From Membranipora membranacea (lineage: Eukaryota > Bryozoa > Gymnolaemata > Cheilostomatida > Membraniporidae), in the NCBI GenBank assembly GCA_914767715.1, contig OU612065.1, forward strand, positions 4,526,001 to 4,590,000: DNA of 64,000 nucleotides, given 5' to 3'. Every line of letters starts with the position of its first letter. Within the stretch, counting starts at the first letter, position 1. The notes beneath the pieces are model-generated. The model saw only the letters and a list, made by a program, of their open reading frames with translations. It was not told the origin of the DNA and did not search any database. A program made the translations under genes and the position numbers. Below are positions 1 to 13,600 of the stretch, piece after piece.

Positions 1-1555
1 TTAGACCTGGCCCATGAATAATGTTAGACAATATAATATGCTTCAAATCCGGCAATCGTAAAGATATATAAAAAAAGATGGAGGACAAAAGAGTCCAGCG
101 AGATCTGTGAATGAATCCCATCCTTGAATATGGGAGGTGTCCAGATTATTGGAAGCAGTTTGGAAGTGAAACCTCATCCCCACCAACTCGGTGCAATGCT
201 TTCCACTACGTTATTGCTTCAATGGCATATGTCAAATTGGCAGAGGTTGGTTATGCACAACTATCTTGACTTAAGTGGTTTCAGCAATGAGGGAGTTCAT
301 TGGTTTCAGTCCCAGGATTAGTAACACTGATGACAGTTCCTACGATGACGGTCTCAGTGTGTATGATTCAACATTGTGTCAGCGAGCCGCATACCAAGAA
401 AAGTTAATTGCACCCATAGCTAATTTCGATCCACACGTATGAAAATGTTGTAAATTTCAACTGTTCAATACCGCTGCCAGAATGCATAAAACCACCATGA
501 AGATCAATTTGAGATGCTTGATACCTAAATTTTTATCACCTGCGTTGCTATTGATACCAGATTGGTAATTTTGATTGTTAGAAATGGATCTGAATAATAT
601 GTCATGGTAGTTGTCCACTTTCTCTGCAACGAGAGATAACTCAAAACTGGTTTTCAAAATTGATCGATGAAGCCTTTGATGTGTACAATGAACTAGTGGA
701 TGACACAATGTCGTAATAAATTTTTGTAGCAGTCATTTAGTTTGACCATTGGTCCTGTGATGATAAAAAAAACCCTAATTTGGTTCACTAATTTCTCTAT
801 TGTTGTTTGTCATACCCATCTTTTTACAACAGAAGCCGATGTTACATTCTTTCCATTATTACGATTATTGATTCCTCCCCAATTATATAAACAAACTTAA
901 AGTGAATGATCATTATGAGTTTCATTGTTGATGCACTTATTTATTGAGCTGTGATTGATTGTGGATACACTGTTAGTATAAGGGATGAGATTTACAATAA
1001 AGTGGATTTTACCTTTACAGTCGGAGATAGTAAGTTTGTAGAATAGTTCAGCTATTGTGGATATTGTGATTGGTGCGATCGTGTGAGTACCAGGAGGTGA
1101 AAGGTTGCCGTCTCTTCTGACAGCTTATGAGTGGGTGAGTAGGAATCAACTTTTGGACAATACTCTGTAAATCCTCCTCTTTTGAAGCCTTCAATGCACC
1201 AAATACCAACAATATAAAACATTATTTCATTGACTCATTTGACCATACTGCGGACTCGCTGATTACGCTGGTAGTATTTATGTGCATCGTTAGTATTAAG
1301 TGCTCAGATGGCTGCAAGTGCCAGTTGTTTCATTATATTATCATAAAGTAAAGGAATACTTGATAATGTGATGCTTCAAACTCGCACTTGCAGTCGGCCA
1401 AGCACTTAGACTAGTGCGTCACTGTCAATTAAACAACACTTCAATAATTGTACTCATAGATGACGATTTACAATGTGTCCCTGGTTCATAACATCTAAAG
1501 AATGCTGCATGAATAATATAAATGGTAATGTTGCTTTTTTAGATGGATTTAGAGA

Positions 1556-1616
1556 ATGGAGGGATCCATTCTAGTGTTACTCAATGCTGTTGTATTCTCT
1601 GTAATACATGGTGCAG
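1556..1616 (+). other. Signal-peptide exon of the receptor gene
   Basis: The exon encodes [20 protein letters not shown], a charged start followed by a hydrophobic core and small residues, as in a secretory signal. It ends in phase 1 at a GTGATG donor and joins the TT at 2394 to make a valine codon. A TTTTTTAG acceptor just before 1543 suggests it is not the transcript's first exon. Confidence 0.7.
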
Positions 1617-4600
1617 GTGATGTTCAATTTTAGTCCTCTGTTTCAGTGAATTCTAGGCCCTCAGGTCTCATACTTGTTTGACCAGTGCAGGCATCTTGTA
1701 TGAGTTTACTGAGCTATTGAACTGAACAGCGTTTATCCCATCAAAAAATGTGTGCATGCAATACACAAAGATGAGAGTTAATATGTTTATGGTGATTACA
1801 TATCATACTTAGCCTTGTCATGTGGCTTTATCATACCAACATCAAGAAGATTTTTTTTCTTCTAATAATGCTGACATATTTTCTCCGTGCGCTCTTGTGA
1901 AAAAAAACTAAATTAAACACAGGGCTGATATGATAAGGCTAATCTGCCTATGTTTTGATCCACATATGTAAAGGCCACACCTCTCTTTTGGAATGACTCA
2001 TGATTGCTTTTTGCTCTTTTGCAAAAAGTATTTTCAATAAATCTTATGATAATCACAACTGACCATGAATAATTTCTTGTTTTAGCAACCAGACACTTGC
2101 ATTGATTTCAGTGTCAAACATTAGTTGGGGCAACGATTCCGGACAAATGTGGCAAATTATTGATAAAATCATCAATGTTATTGTCTTTGAAGATGTGATT
2201 GAAATACAAACTCTAAGATCAATTTTTGCATCTTTGAACTGTTTGCCGCAGTTGTAGTCTTTGGTGTGGTGCAGCTTAGTTTGTTTTATATATATCCCAA
2301 ATTAGTAGGTGATTTTAAGATGCTGTGCTCCCCGATGTCATTATTTGTTATGCCTTCAATATTTTGATGGATGCTCTCTGTCTCTTTTTGTAGTTGGCTC
2401 AGCAGATAATCTTGGCACAGAGTTTGTAGTAGCCTTTATGAGAAATGAAGTAGAACAGCCTCTGAATGTCCCCTTGGAGTTGTTTATAACCACACCGCGT
2501 ACAATACCTGTACAAGTGAGAATCACTACACCTGGGTTTACTGAGGCGCCCATAGACATCAGAACTACAGTAGTCTCAGGGCAGGTCGAGAAGGTGGGTT
2601 TGTAATATCAATGTCAAATAGTCCCGAGTTTTTTGAAATAGTTGATTATGGCTTCCAATGAATCTATGTTTTTTTTATTTGTGTGTCAACAATTTCAGTC
2701 ATCCTGCTAACTGTGGCCGTTTCCTTTTGCCATTTGACCTTGAAACTTTTGCTCCTGAATCTTGTTTTCTTCAGAATATCTTTTGCTAGCCTAGTGGAAT
2801 TGTTATGCTGCCCACCTTTATTGAGTGTTGGGACTGTTAACCGTATGAATCATACATATATCCGGTATGTGGCTCCTTGTGAATACTCATGTTGTATATG
2901 ACAGATTGAGCTGAGCTACTTGTTGAGGTTAGACTGGGTGGGAGTAGAGAATAAAGTGGTCTATGTACATGCTGACAATGAAGTAGTAGTGTATGCACTG
3001 AACAAGGAGAGATATTCTACTGATGGCTTCCTAGTATACCCTATGGATGTGAGCGGATATGAGTATTATACTGTGTCCCATAGTCCTACCAACTCCTACT
3101 CTGTCTTCGCTCTTGCCAGCAAGTTTCCAAACACTCAAGTCAGTATACAGTTCCCTCCTGAGTCACCTGAAGACAACCCGATAAGAGTAGAGTACGGAGG
3201 CTCTACCTACACTAACAATGATATCCTGAATGTCACGCTCGAAGACTTTCAGGCATTCCAGTGCTTGTCATATGACCAAGCAGATTTAACTGGTACGCAC
3301 ATCACTGCCTCCTTGCCTGTGGCTGTTTTTTCAGGAAATGTCAGAACTTGGGTTGGACCAAGGACTTCTCGAGATCACTTAGCAATCCAGCTTCCACCTG
3401 TTGCAGCCTATGGCCTGCAATTCCCAATCATCCCTACACCCAAGAGAACAATAGGGGACATAATCCGTGTGGTTGCCTGTCAACCAGACACCCAGCTGTT
3501 TATAGAGGGTCCCCCTCCGAGGTACATCGATATAGAATCTTCTGGTAGCTATGTCGATTTTGAGATACCCAGTAATGTTAGCAGCACAGTGACAGCCGAT
3601 AAGCCTGTACTAGTAGTTCAGATAGTGCAGAGTCAGCTGTCATCAGATGAGAAGGCTGACCCAAGTATGTCTGTAGTCACTGCTAAAACACAATACATGT
3701 CTGACTATGTGTTCAGTACGCCTCAGTATTATAATGGAGGTTAGTACAAAAAAACAATAGTATAAGAATAAGAAGAATCACAAGTGTTTATTTTCGAAAA
3801 GCAAGATAATTTACGCTGACAGCTTGACTGGTTATACTCCTTAGATATCTTTTGATGTATGCATGTAGTTTTATCTGTTCATTATTCTTGTTTTTGTTGA
3901 TACATGGGAGTTGTCCCACACTGCCTGATCCCTGTGAGAGCCTATAATAACCTTAAGTCTTCTTTTGTTGATACAGGTAGTTATGAGAATTGGTTAATGA
4001 TAGCTGTAAGTTATGAGGAGACAGATGGGATCATGTTTGATGATCGTCCTCTCTCTGCACTGAGCCCTGTATGGACTCCCATTCCTGGTTAGTACCATAA
4101 AAAAATACCATTCCAGTTTGGGGCTCATTATTTAAAACACCTTAACGATCGAGCCTGCTCTGGTTGTTGTGTGCTTAGTGTTTTCACCAACTTGCAGAAG
4201 TGATATGACCAACAGCCACGAATCCTTGATGTTGTAATGTTGGTCAATTGCATTTTCAAGTTAATCCAACTGTATGATTGTTAGGTACGATACTTGTGGG
4301 GACACAGGTAGATATAGAGGATGGACCACACACAATTAGACATGTGTCACCAGTAGCTAAGTTAGGAGGATATCTGTATGGTACTGCTGATAAGGAGAGC
4401 TACTCCTTCCAGATCGGTACTAGAATGGCTCCTGTTAACCAGGTGAGTAAATTGGCCCTAGGTGTCTACATAATCACTATCTTCAAATACTAGTTCGGCA
4501 ATAACTTTCCCATGTCCCCTTCCCGTATGTTGGTGGGTCGTGAGTGGAACTTATTTCACATCATCCAGTTATGATATGATAAGGTAGGGCCATATTATTC

Positions 4601-7600
4601 ACACTATCACCCATTTGATACCTGTCAATGTGGTTCTTGGAAAATACTCCCAACTGGATACACTGATGGTGTGCAGTTGTGAAGTGAAATTATTTAATTT
4701 TCTCTAACTAGTCAGGATTCTTACAGGTAAAGTGTGAATGTAACAGCCATAGTGAATATTGTAAATCTGTTATTTGTGAATGTAATATGTATAGTATGTT
4801 GATTCCTGTTGGTTAACATCTTGTACTTAATTATGTCATGTTTGATTTAGTGCGTGGTGTTTTAATTCTTGTGATGTCATTAGGGTTTACTTAGCTGGTC
4901 TTCCGTAGCTATCCAACCATATTCCTGTACATGTATGACTGGACATTCTCAGTATATTAACAAACAAACCAACTGAGGGCTCAGACTGTGTGGCTGTATT
5001 CTAATGCTATGCAGAGCTGTACTTTCAGTTATTTGAAAGGTTTGCCTCAAAACATAGATGATTTTATTGATTATTGTTGATTTGCAGCCATGTCTTCCGA
5101 GTGAGTCAGTGTTTGGAGATGGGCTGGACAATGATTGTGATGGTGATATTGATGAGGAGTTATGTACTGGAGCTTACATCGGTAGTGACACTGATTCAGA
5201 TGGACGGGTGGACGAAGATTGCGCTATAAACAGGGAAATAGGAAATGGTAAGATTCTGGCGGAGTGTCCTATTCTATAATCTGTTTCAGGATAAGCGATA
5301 CTTTGCGAGCAAAATGATAGCAATTTGTTTGGCCAAAACATCATTATCATTTCGCTCCTTTGTTCATTCAATTAAGTAAATTCTTTCCCTCTAAAAATAT
5401 ATTGCTCCAACAAGCAGTGAATAAATTGAGGTCCCGGAGTTTTTTATAACAATGCATTTTGAATTACACTAGAATTCCATATGGTTACCAGTACGTTTTG
5501 TAATACAACCAACAGTACTATATTTACCTATCATTGCTAGCGCCACCTACTGATGGCTCATGATAAATTATGTAGGTGTGCCTGACAGTGGTGGGCGACA
5601 GTTTGTAATCTTCTTTATGGATAACATCGTGGAAGCACCTCGACATTTACCATTAGAGGTGTATGTGACACCTCTAAGAACACCTACAGCTATAGTTCAG
5701 ATAGAGAGCCCCCGATGGTTTGAACCTTCCATATGGCTGAAAACAGAGGTATCTAATTTTCTGTGATAACATGATCATTGATGTTCAAACTGCGTTTATT
5801 ACTTATATTTCGTTACCACTAGTGAAAGAGAAAAGGGTTGGTTGGCAAGAGCATACTGTTGAGATACATAGAAAAAATTCCACCCAAATGCATATTGATG
5901 TAAACTCATGGGGATGGAGTATTTGACCTATTCGATCTCAGTTTTTATTGAATACAAAGACATCTGCTTTTCTTGATTATTATTTGAGAAACTGCACACT
6001 GATGATTATGTGTTTTTTCTCAGGTCCTGTTTGGTAAAGTGACGCGGTTTGAAGTACCATATAACATGAGGGAGCTCGGTACTGGTATGACAAGTAAAGC
6101 CTTATTTATAACCTCAGATTATGATATAGCTGTATATGCCATCAATAAGGAGCAATATTCAGCTGATGCTTTTCTCGCTCTGCCTATTGATGTTCTCGGC
6201 AAGGAGTATTACACTGGTAAAGTATCCTCCTCAAATCCGTAAGCTATTTAGGTTTGATCTATGCTAGCACTATATATTATATTATTATATTGGGTGACTG
6301 TTGGTATCAGATACCTAATAGTTGGTATCAGATACCTAATAGTTGGTATCAGATACCTAATAGTTGGTATCAGATACCTAATAGTTGGTATCAGATACCT
6401 AATAGTTGGTATCAGATACCTAATAGTTGGTATCAGATACCTAATAGTTGGTATCAGATACCTAATAGTTGGTATCAGCACTAGTTTTTTATGCTGCATA
6501 ATTTTTTTCTTAACTAAGAAATTGTGTACCCATGCAGTTTAAGAGGAAAACTCCATAAGTTTATAAATGCATTAAGCTCAAGAAGTTTATTGCGCTGTGA
6601 TACTTGCTGCCAATTGGCAAAAAACTGTTTTTCAGTAGGAAAATCGTGCACATGGATATACTAAAAACAAACCATGGTATCTTTAATGTTACAGTGACTC
6701 ACTGGCCTAACTCCGATTCTTCTCGCTGTCAGATTGGTATAATCGGGGTAAGTGATGGTACTAAAGTCGAGATAACCTTCCCCTCTCATACTAACAGAGG
6801 GATTATACAGGTGGAGTATGATAGTCAGGTATACGGCAGTGGGGATACTCTCACTGTGGTCATGAACAGATACTCTACACTTCAACTACAAAGCAAAGGT
6901 GAACTTACCACTGGTAGGAGTATTGAGGAATCAGGAATAAAGCCATTTATTTACTATCCATTTAGCTGCCAATGGCAATGTTATGGAATTTTATTAATCG
7001 CTGTTTCCAGATTTTTGTTGTTTTGCTTCAAGCCCGTAGCAGTTTGTGCAAGTCCAGTTGTCAAGACTTTGACCCAAGCTGCAGTCATCCTATGCATGTT
7101 AACTTACACTTGATATATAACAACTATTTCCAGGGGACTTGAGCGGCACATATATCAGATCTACACAGAAGGTTGCTGTGATGAGCGGTAATACCAGGAC
7201 GTCTGTCGGTCAGGGAAGCTCTAGAGATCATCTTGTAGCAATGATCCCTCCGATAGAATCCTGGGGGACGACATACTGTACTGTACCCATACCCGGTAAG
7301 ACAACGGGAGAACACATAATGATATACACTTATTTATTTATTTGTTGTTATTAAGCCTAGAGGTAACCCAGTTATCATTCGATTGTCAATCAGGGGACTC
7401 TGTGGCTTTGTCTGCATGCGAAGCTCAACCAGTGGTTGCCGCGTTAGTATTAAGGCCCTTTGCTACGAACCAGACTTCGTAACATAATCAGAAAGACAGA
7501 ATCACTGAGTGACCTGTTGTCTGGTTATTATAGGCAGGAGTACAGGAGATTATTTCTATGTTACTGCTGCCGAGAACAACACACAGGTGGAGATAACAAC

Positions 7601-10600
7601 TAAGGATAGTTTTACTCTTCAGTCCTCACAGTCACGAGAGCTGATCATCTCATCTATGGAGCATCTACAGATTATATCTAACAAGCCTATACTAGTGACA
7701 CAAGTGAGGGATAACTAGACCACCTGCATCACACTAGTTAATACATTGTTATCCATTACTCTACAGCCATTGCCTAGATTAAGTAAACAAATGTGTAGTA
7801 ACAGCACTCGAGTCCGAAAAAATATCACCAAACAAAGAGGAAGACAGAATTTCACTTCATTCGCAATGATGCACTTGGCATTCTTATGATTCCTGTATAT
7901 CAGTCACATCCCTGTGCCATAACTCCTTTTCTAGCGAACCATAATAATCTCTCATTCATACACATTTTTCGATCAACAGCTTTCTCAGAGTCAGCAGAGT
8001 ATAACAGAGCCAGGAGATCCTACTATGATTATATTACCTGCAGTAGAGCAGTGGGCTAATGCTTATACATTCTCTACGACAAATACTGAGAGCAATAATA
8101 ATAAGGAGACTTACTCAAACTTTATAGCGATGGTGTGCCCTGCAGATAAAGTAGACGGCCTCATCTTTGATGGACAGGTATATTTATTATACATATTACA
8201 CTGTGCAAGAGACCTCTATAGTACCCACAGTTATGTACTTTTAAATTTATTGTGATGACGCAGTACTGAATTGTACGCTTGAGATATGACTAAATTAGAT
8301 TATTCTCTTTGTGTTTTTGAGTTGTCTTCCTCTCTATGTGTAGTTCAGGGAGCACACAACTCCCCTAATATACATTTTAACAACATTTGTAGTACATACC
8401 TGATCTGTTCACCACATGGTATAAGGTGTCCGGTACGAACTATACAGGTACCTCATTCATGATAGACCAGGGAGCTCACACTGTACAGCATGTTGACCCT
8501 ACTGTAACATTCAGTGTCATCGTGTACGGAAACGCTGACAAGGAAAGTTACGGGTTTGCTGCTGGAATGAGACTGGCTAGGATCAATGCTGTATGTATAT
8601 GTGTTATATCAATATCTTTGTCCATTTGTGTTATGGGAGATGTGACCTTCATCTCCAGAAGACAGCTTGTGATTGGAAAGTGGCTGTGACTAGTGACCTT
8701 GAGAAGCATACAGTGTATTTTGTATGCAAGCATATGTTGATGGTTGACAACCACAGATGACATGCTGAATTTGTTAGTTATTGCAATCTTAGTGAATAAA
8801 AGTAGAAACTCAACATTATAAACAAGGAACAGAATCAACACACGCTATGAAAGTCCACTTGATTTTTCGCCCAGAAAATGTCAAGTTCAGGCGTTTTCAG
8901 TATTATGACTCAAAATTCAAGTGGATTACCAGTGTCCTGTATATTATCAAATTTGAGTTTTTGACTGATTGAAATGACATGAAAAACATGAGTTTGACCA
9001 AGTAGGTACCTGCCCTTTACATACCAATCGATTATGTCAATAACCTTGTTGTTCTTCCCTGACAGTCGACTCACTATGCCAATAGACTGTATAAAATACA
9101 CCCATAATTTCATGCTATATTTGATGGATAGGAATTTTAATTATATATCACAGCCTCGATGTTTGATGACACAACGTGAGGAATAAAATTGCTTGTCAGA
9201 CATTTGTAGAAAACCTATAAGGCCGTCGAACCTGTTGTTAGAATTTGCCTGGAGATAAAGTTGAAGATAATTTGTTAATTGTGTTGTTCTGTCTGGAAAT
9301 CTTCTTTCAGTGTTGTGTGCTCTGTCGATGGTGGACATACCACTATAATACGGCAGCGTATAATTATACCCCTCAACTTATAAACTCGTATTATATTCAC
9401 CGTTAGAGTTAATGGTCTGTTGTACGACTTATTACGAGGTATGTCTGGGTCATTTAGATTATCCCGTCAGGTGCTCGCGACACCATTACCACTAGGTGAT
9501 CAGGCCTCAGCGCAATCAGACTTTCATCATATGGGACAAAACAGCTAAAAAAAAGCATGGATTACAAAAGTGCTGGTGTGGGCTATTAGAGCTATGCAAA
9601 AGACAGTCAGAGAGGGTGGTCACTGGTCATTGGGCTATGGTATGGGCTGTGCTAGGTTCTGATGTAAGACCCCGCCTATCATTACCTAACTTAACATTCA
9701 GGAGGCCGTGTGATGAGTCTGATTTCTCCAGTAGGGCACACCCATTGAGTGAAGGATATGTTATATTATGGTAGTTGATGAAAGTTTCTCCAACTTACCC
9801 TATCCACACAAAATATGTTTTGTCTCCTCAAATTAGAAGCTCATTTTTGAAAAAAAACCAGTGATAAAGTAGCGGAACCATCTACACTGCAGACTTGTAG
9901 CTGAAATAACAGAATTAAATAAACTTTGTACGGCCAAAAGAGCCTGTTTTTTCCTGTCTCATTATATCGTGTATTTTATTGTATTCCGTCATCGTATTCT
10001 TGTTGTAGCCGTGTGAGAGGACACCGTCGTTAAGGGGAGACGGTATAGACAATGATTGTGACGGTAAGATCGATGAGGAGATATGTGATGGAGAGGGAGC
10101 TAATGCAGGTCGGTGCTAGGTTCCTACATAATTTACTCACACGTTGAATTCCATATCTGGAATAGCATCATTAGCTTTCTTTTGCAAAACAAAGGGCTTG
10201 CAAAAATAGCCAGTCCCTAGTAGCAATCTAGAAATGCCCTAATCATCGACGCTGTAGGGGTATAATTACTGTTTGCAATTTTGTAAACAAGACAACTTCT
10301 CAGGCTAATTATTCATGCTACTAGGGACAGCCAATCAGATAACAGTCAGATGGGTCCCTGTGTTTAGTGTCCTAACCGTATAACGCTATGATACTATTTC
10401 CATTCTAAAAGAAGAATCTAATTCAGTGATCTCACATTATATCAAGTTATCAGCTACTCAAAGATTTAAACATGGAATTCATGGGCTCATTAATTCATGC
10501 TTTGGATGGAACTTTCACAGTTTAGATCCGAAATTTTCAGCTCAACATGAATATTATCATTTATCATTCTGATGTATGCTTTGCTGCTTTCTAAAATTAA

Positions 10601-13600
10601 ACCCTGATTTATATTTCTTTTTATCCAGTGTGATAGGTTCTAAAAGTTTTCCTTGTTTGTTTTAGAAAAAACAGGCATAGATTATCATAATTAACTTGTT
10701 ATTTATTATAAAAAAAAGACATAGTGGTCTTGTTAGCTTGAAATGCAATAACTGTCTTTAAAAATAATAATCTTATTGTGTCAACAAAATGGAATTTCAA
10801 TTTATTTATGACGAATTGATGCCTGGAGTGACCCTGTACCAGTAATTACTCCAGGAACTTCTTATAAAACTCAAAACATGAGTCTCTCATTTTTGGGTGT
10901 AGATGACATGCCAAAAATAATCAGAAGCTCATGTTTACCAGTGGTGCTGGCCAACTGTTTTTTTGTGAACTGCCCATGTATGAAATTTTCCTGAGGGCAA
11001 ACCACACTTGTCACAAATGTGGAGAAAAACGCCAGGTGATAAATATATTATTATTATTAATTGGTAGGTCCTGTTCTTGGATGCCAACAATTTACTCACC
11101 AGAATTAAGTATCTATGTACTCGCTCTCGCTCTCACTCATTCTGTAAACACTCCTGGCCTCATTTAGAAAGCAGTACATGGTCAGTAGAATAGCATGTTG
11201 TGCTTACCTCCATACAGAGCTGTACCATTGAATTATTTTATAGTGTTTGAATCTGTGTAGTTGAAGTCTGCTGATGGGAAAAAGTGGGATAGCAAGATTG
11301 TGTCCCATAAATAATATAATAATATGTTGACCTTGACATTGAAAGGTCCCAACTCCCTGGGCAAGTAATGGGCATTTGTGTCCCCATGGGCAAATAAGGG
11401 GCGTTATTTGTGAAAGTTTTCCCAAAATGGGATATGTACATTGATATGGAATAAATAAATAAAATCAATAAATCAATATTACATCTCAAACAAATGATGA
11501 AATTTTTAGGGACCAATGTAATCTATAAAAGCTAATGTAGAATGAGAAAATAAATCCTTGCTAATTTTCAATCCTTCAACTTTTTGCAAAAGTTTGCAAA
11601 TACTGGCCTGGAACCTAAATGAACATCGCTGGTATTATATTCTCTCACCGATCTACGAGGAAGTTCCATGTGACCTGATATCAGTCACTGATTTAAATAG
11701 GGATGATGACGCACAGGCACAGCGCTAAACAAGCACAGACACTGGGCTAAACAAGTAAAATTCTACAGCCCTTTTCAGTATCTAACTTCCCTCTTGTTGT
11801 GTAATCTATTATATCAGATTACAACTTCCCTGAAAAGATTTCATTCAGTAGAAATGCTGCCCACTTCGCTTTACGTGGGGGATTGTTGATAATTTCTGCG
11901 TAATTGCGCTACATGATCAGGAACTATGACACTTTTAATGAAGGATGTGATTTTTCTTCGCTGTGGCCTTCTCTACAGGATGTAATATTTTATTTCTGTG
12001 GTTTCTCAGATTCTGATGGTGATGGGGCATTTAATGAGGATTGTGCTGTCTACGTTCCACTGATAACCCCTCCTAGCTCCATCACAACACATGATAACTC
12101 TGGAGTTACTCCTCTTGTTCCTACGAACAGGCCCTCACTGCTGATTCCTGGTCCTCCTGGCTCACCTGGTGAAGTTGGAGCTCCGGGAGACCCTGGACCT
12201 GCTGGTGTACCAGGATACAATGGATATCCTGGAAATCCAGGTTTGTTAATTTATATAATACAAAGTAAATTTGTATGAAGAGACTGGTTTCAAACGGATT
12301 GGCAGGAAATGGTGTGGATTTCCATATTTGGGGCTTGGGGAGTTTGGTTTCTGTCTGGTTAGGGAGATGAAAATGGTACCGTTAATCATCACTCCATGTA
12401 CTGATCACTCGGATATAGATAAAAGCTTCCTAGTAAAATATGTCATAGCAGTTCCTTGTATGACAAGTCCAGTTTCAATTCACAATTGTATGACAGAGAT
12501 TGGAGGGTCAGTTTAACAAGAAAGGTATGAGTCTCCTACTTTGACTCTGATCCAACAATGTGATGTAAAGTTTCCAGGAAACTGTTAGCAAGATGATGAA
12601 TGAGTGTTATACAGGGGATAGTTCAATTAGAGTGAGCGATGTTTGATGCTTGCTCTCATGGTCTCTCAATATCTCAAATGTGTTCCATTATCATTTGCTC
12701 AAAGTGTATATAGTTCCTCCATTAGAGATTGAGCTTTTTTGGATTGATACCTAGCAGCTTTCGCTCACTCATTAAAAACCTATCAGATAGTGATTTTGGA
12801 AGCTTTTAATTGAAAGACCCCCCCCCCCCCCCCCCCGTTCCCACCCCCCCCCCCTAGGACTAGGACTGCTTGGTCTGAGTCATACTTCTAGGGAGGTTTC
12901 CGAGCTCAGGAATTCCAGGGGTATTGAATTAAAAGTATTATAATGACAAACATCTGATATGATGAGACCACTCTAGATTTATTGTAATGAGATGGTGGCG
13001 AATATTACCACATGATTGTAGGTGTTAAAGGTCAGGATGGAGCAGACGGGAGGATAGGGGCGACTGGTATGCCTGGAGTAACTGGTGAATTGGGAGACAT
13101 TGGAGCGACAGGTGCTACTGGTACACAGGGTGCTACTGGAGCGACTGGAGTGGTTGGTCCTCAGGGAGTTAGAGGTGACCAAGGGTCTTCTGGTGAGTAT
13201 GGTTTGTGTTAGAAGGTCACAAAAGAAATAACCAGACTAAGAATATTATTTATCCCGGATAAGAATAAAGCCAAAACAGTTCAAACTCACTGAGTATATA
13301 AATAAAAAGATGATGGTGATGATGATGATGCTGTCTAAGTTTTCCTCCTATAATAGCTTATAGTGACTTAGAAGAGCTTGTGTTGCATTTGTGTTGAAAA
13401 CTGAGGTGCAAAGCTCTCCAAATAAAAAAAGAGGACTCAGCAAATTAAGTATATTATTTCATCATAACAGTACATCTTTTGGGTAATTGACCACATAATA
13501 CTAAGTTTAGGATATGGCCTCAATCGATAAGCCAGTTAACTCTCCCTACAGACTCATTAATTCGTCTTATTTCTTTCCCGAATTGAAGGCCTGAAGGGAG

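Noticed and set aside
6300-6479. CRISPR-like array
   Set aside because: The repeats are contiguous with no spacers and the genome is eukaryotic. It is a minisatellite.
6248-6542. Three long ORFs on both strands encoding heptapeptide repeats
   Set aside because: They exist only because the 21-bp minisatellite lacks stops. They lie between a good donor and acceptor of the receptor gene.
9496-9774. 92-codon ORF in receptor intron 13
   Set aside because: No similarity recognised and no matching splice sites or phase.
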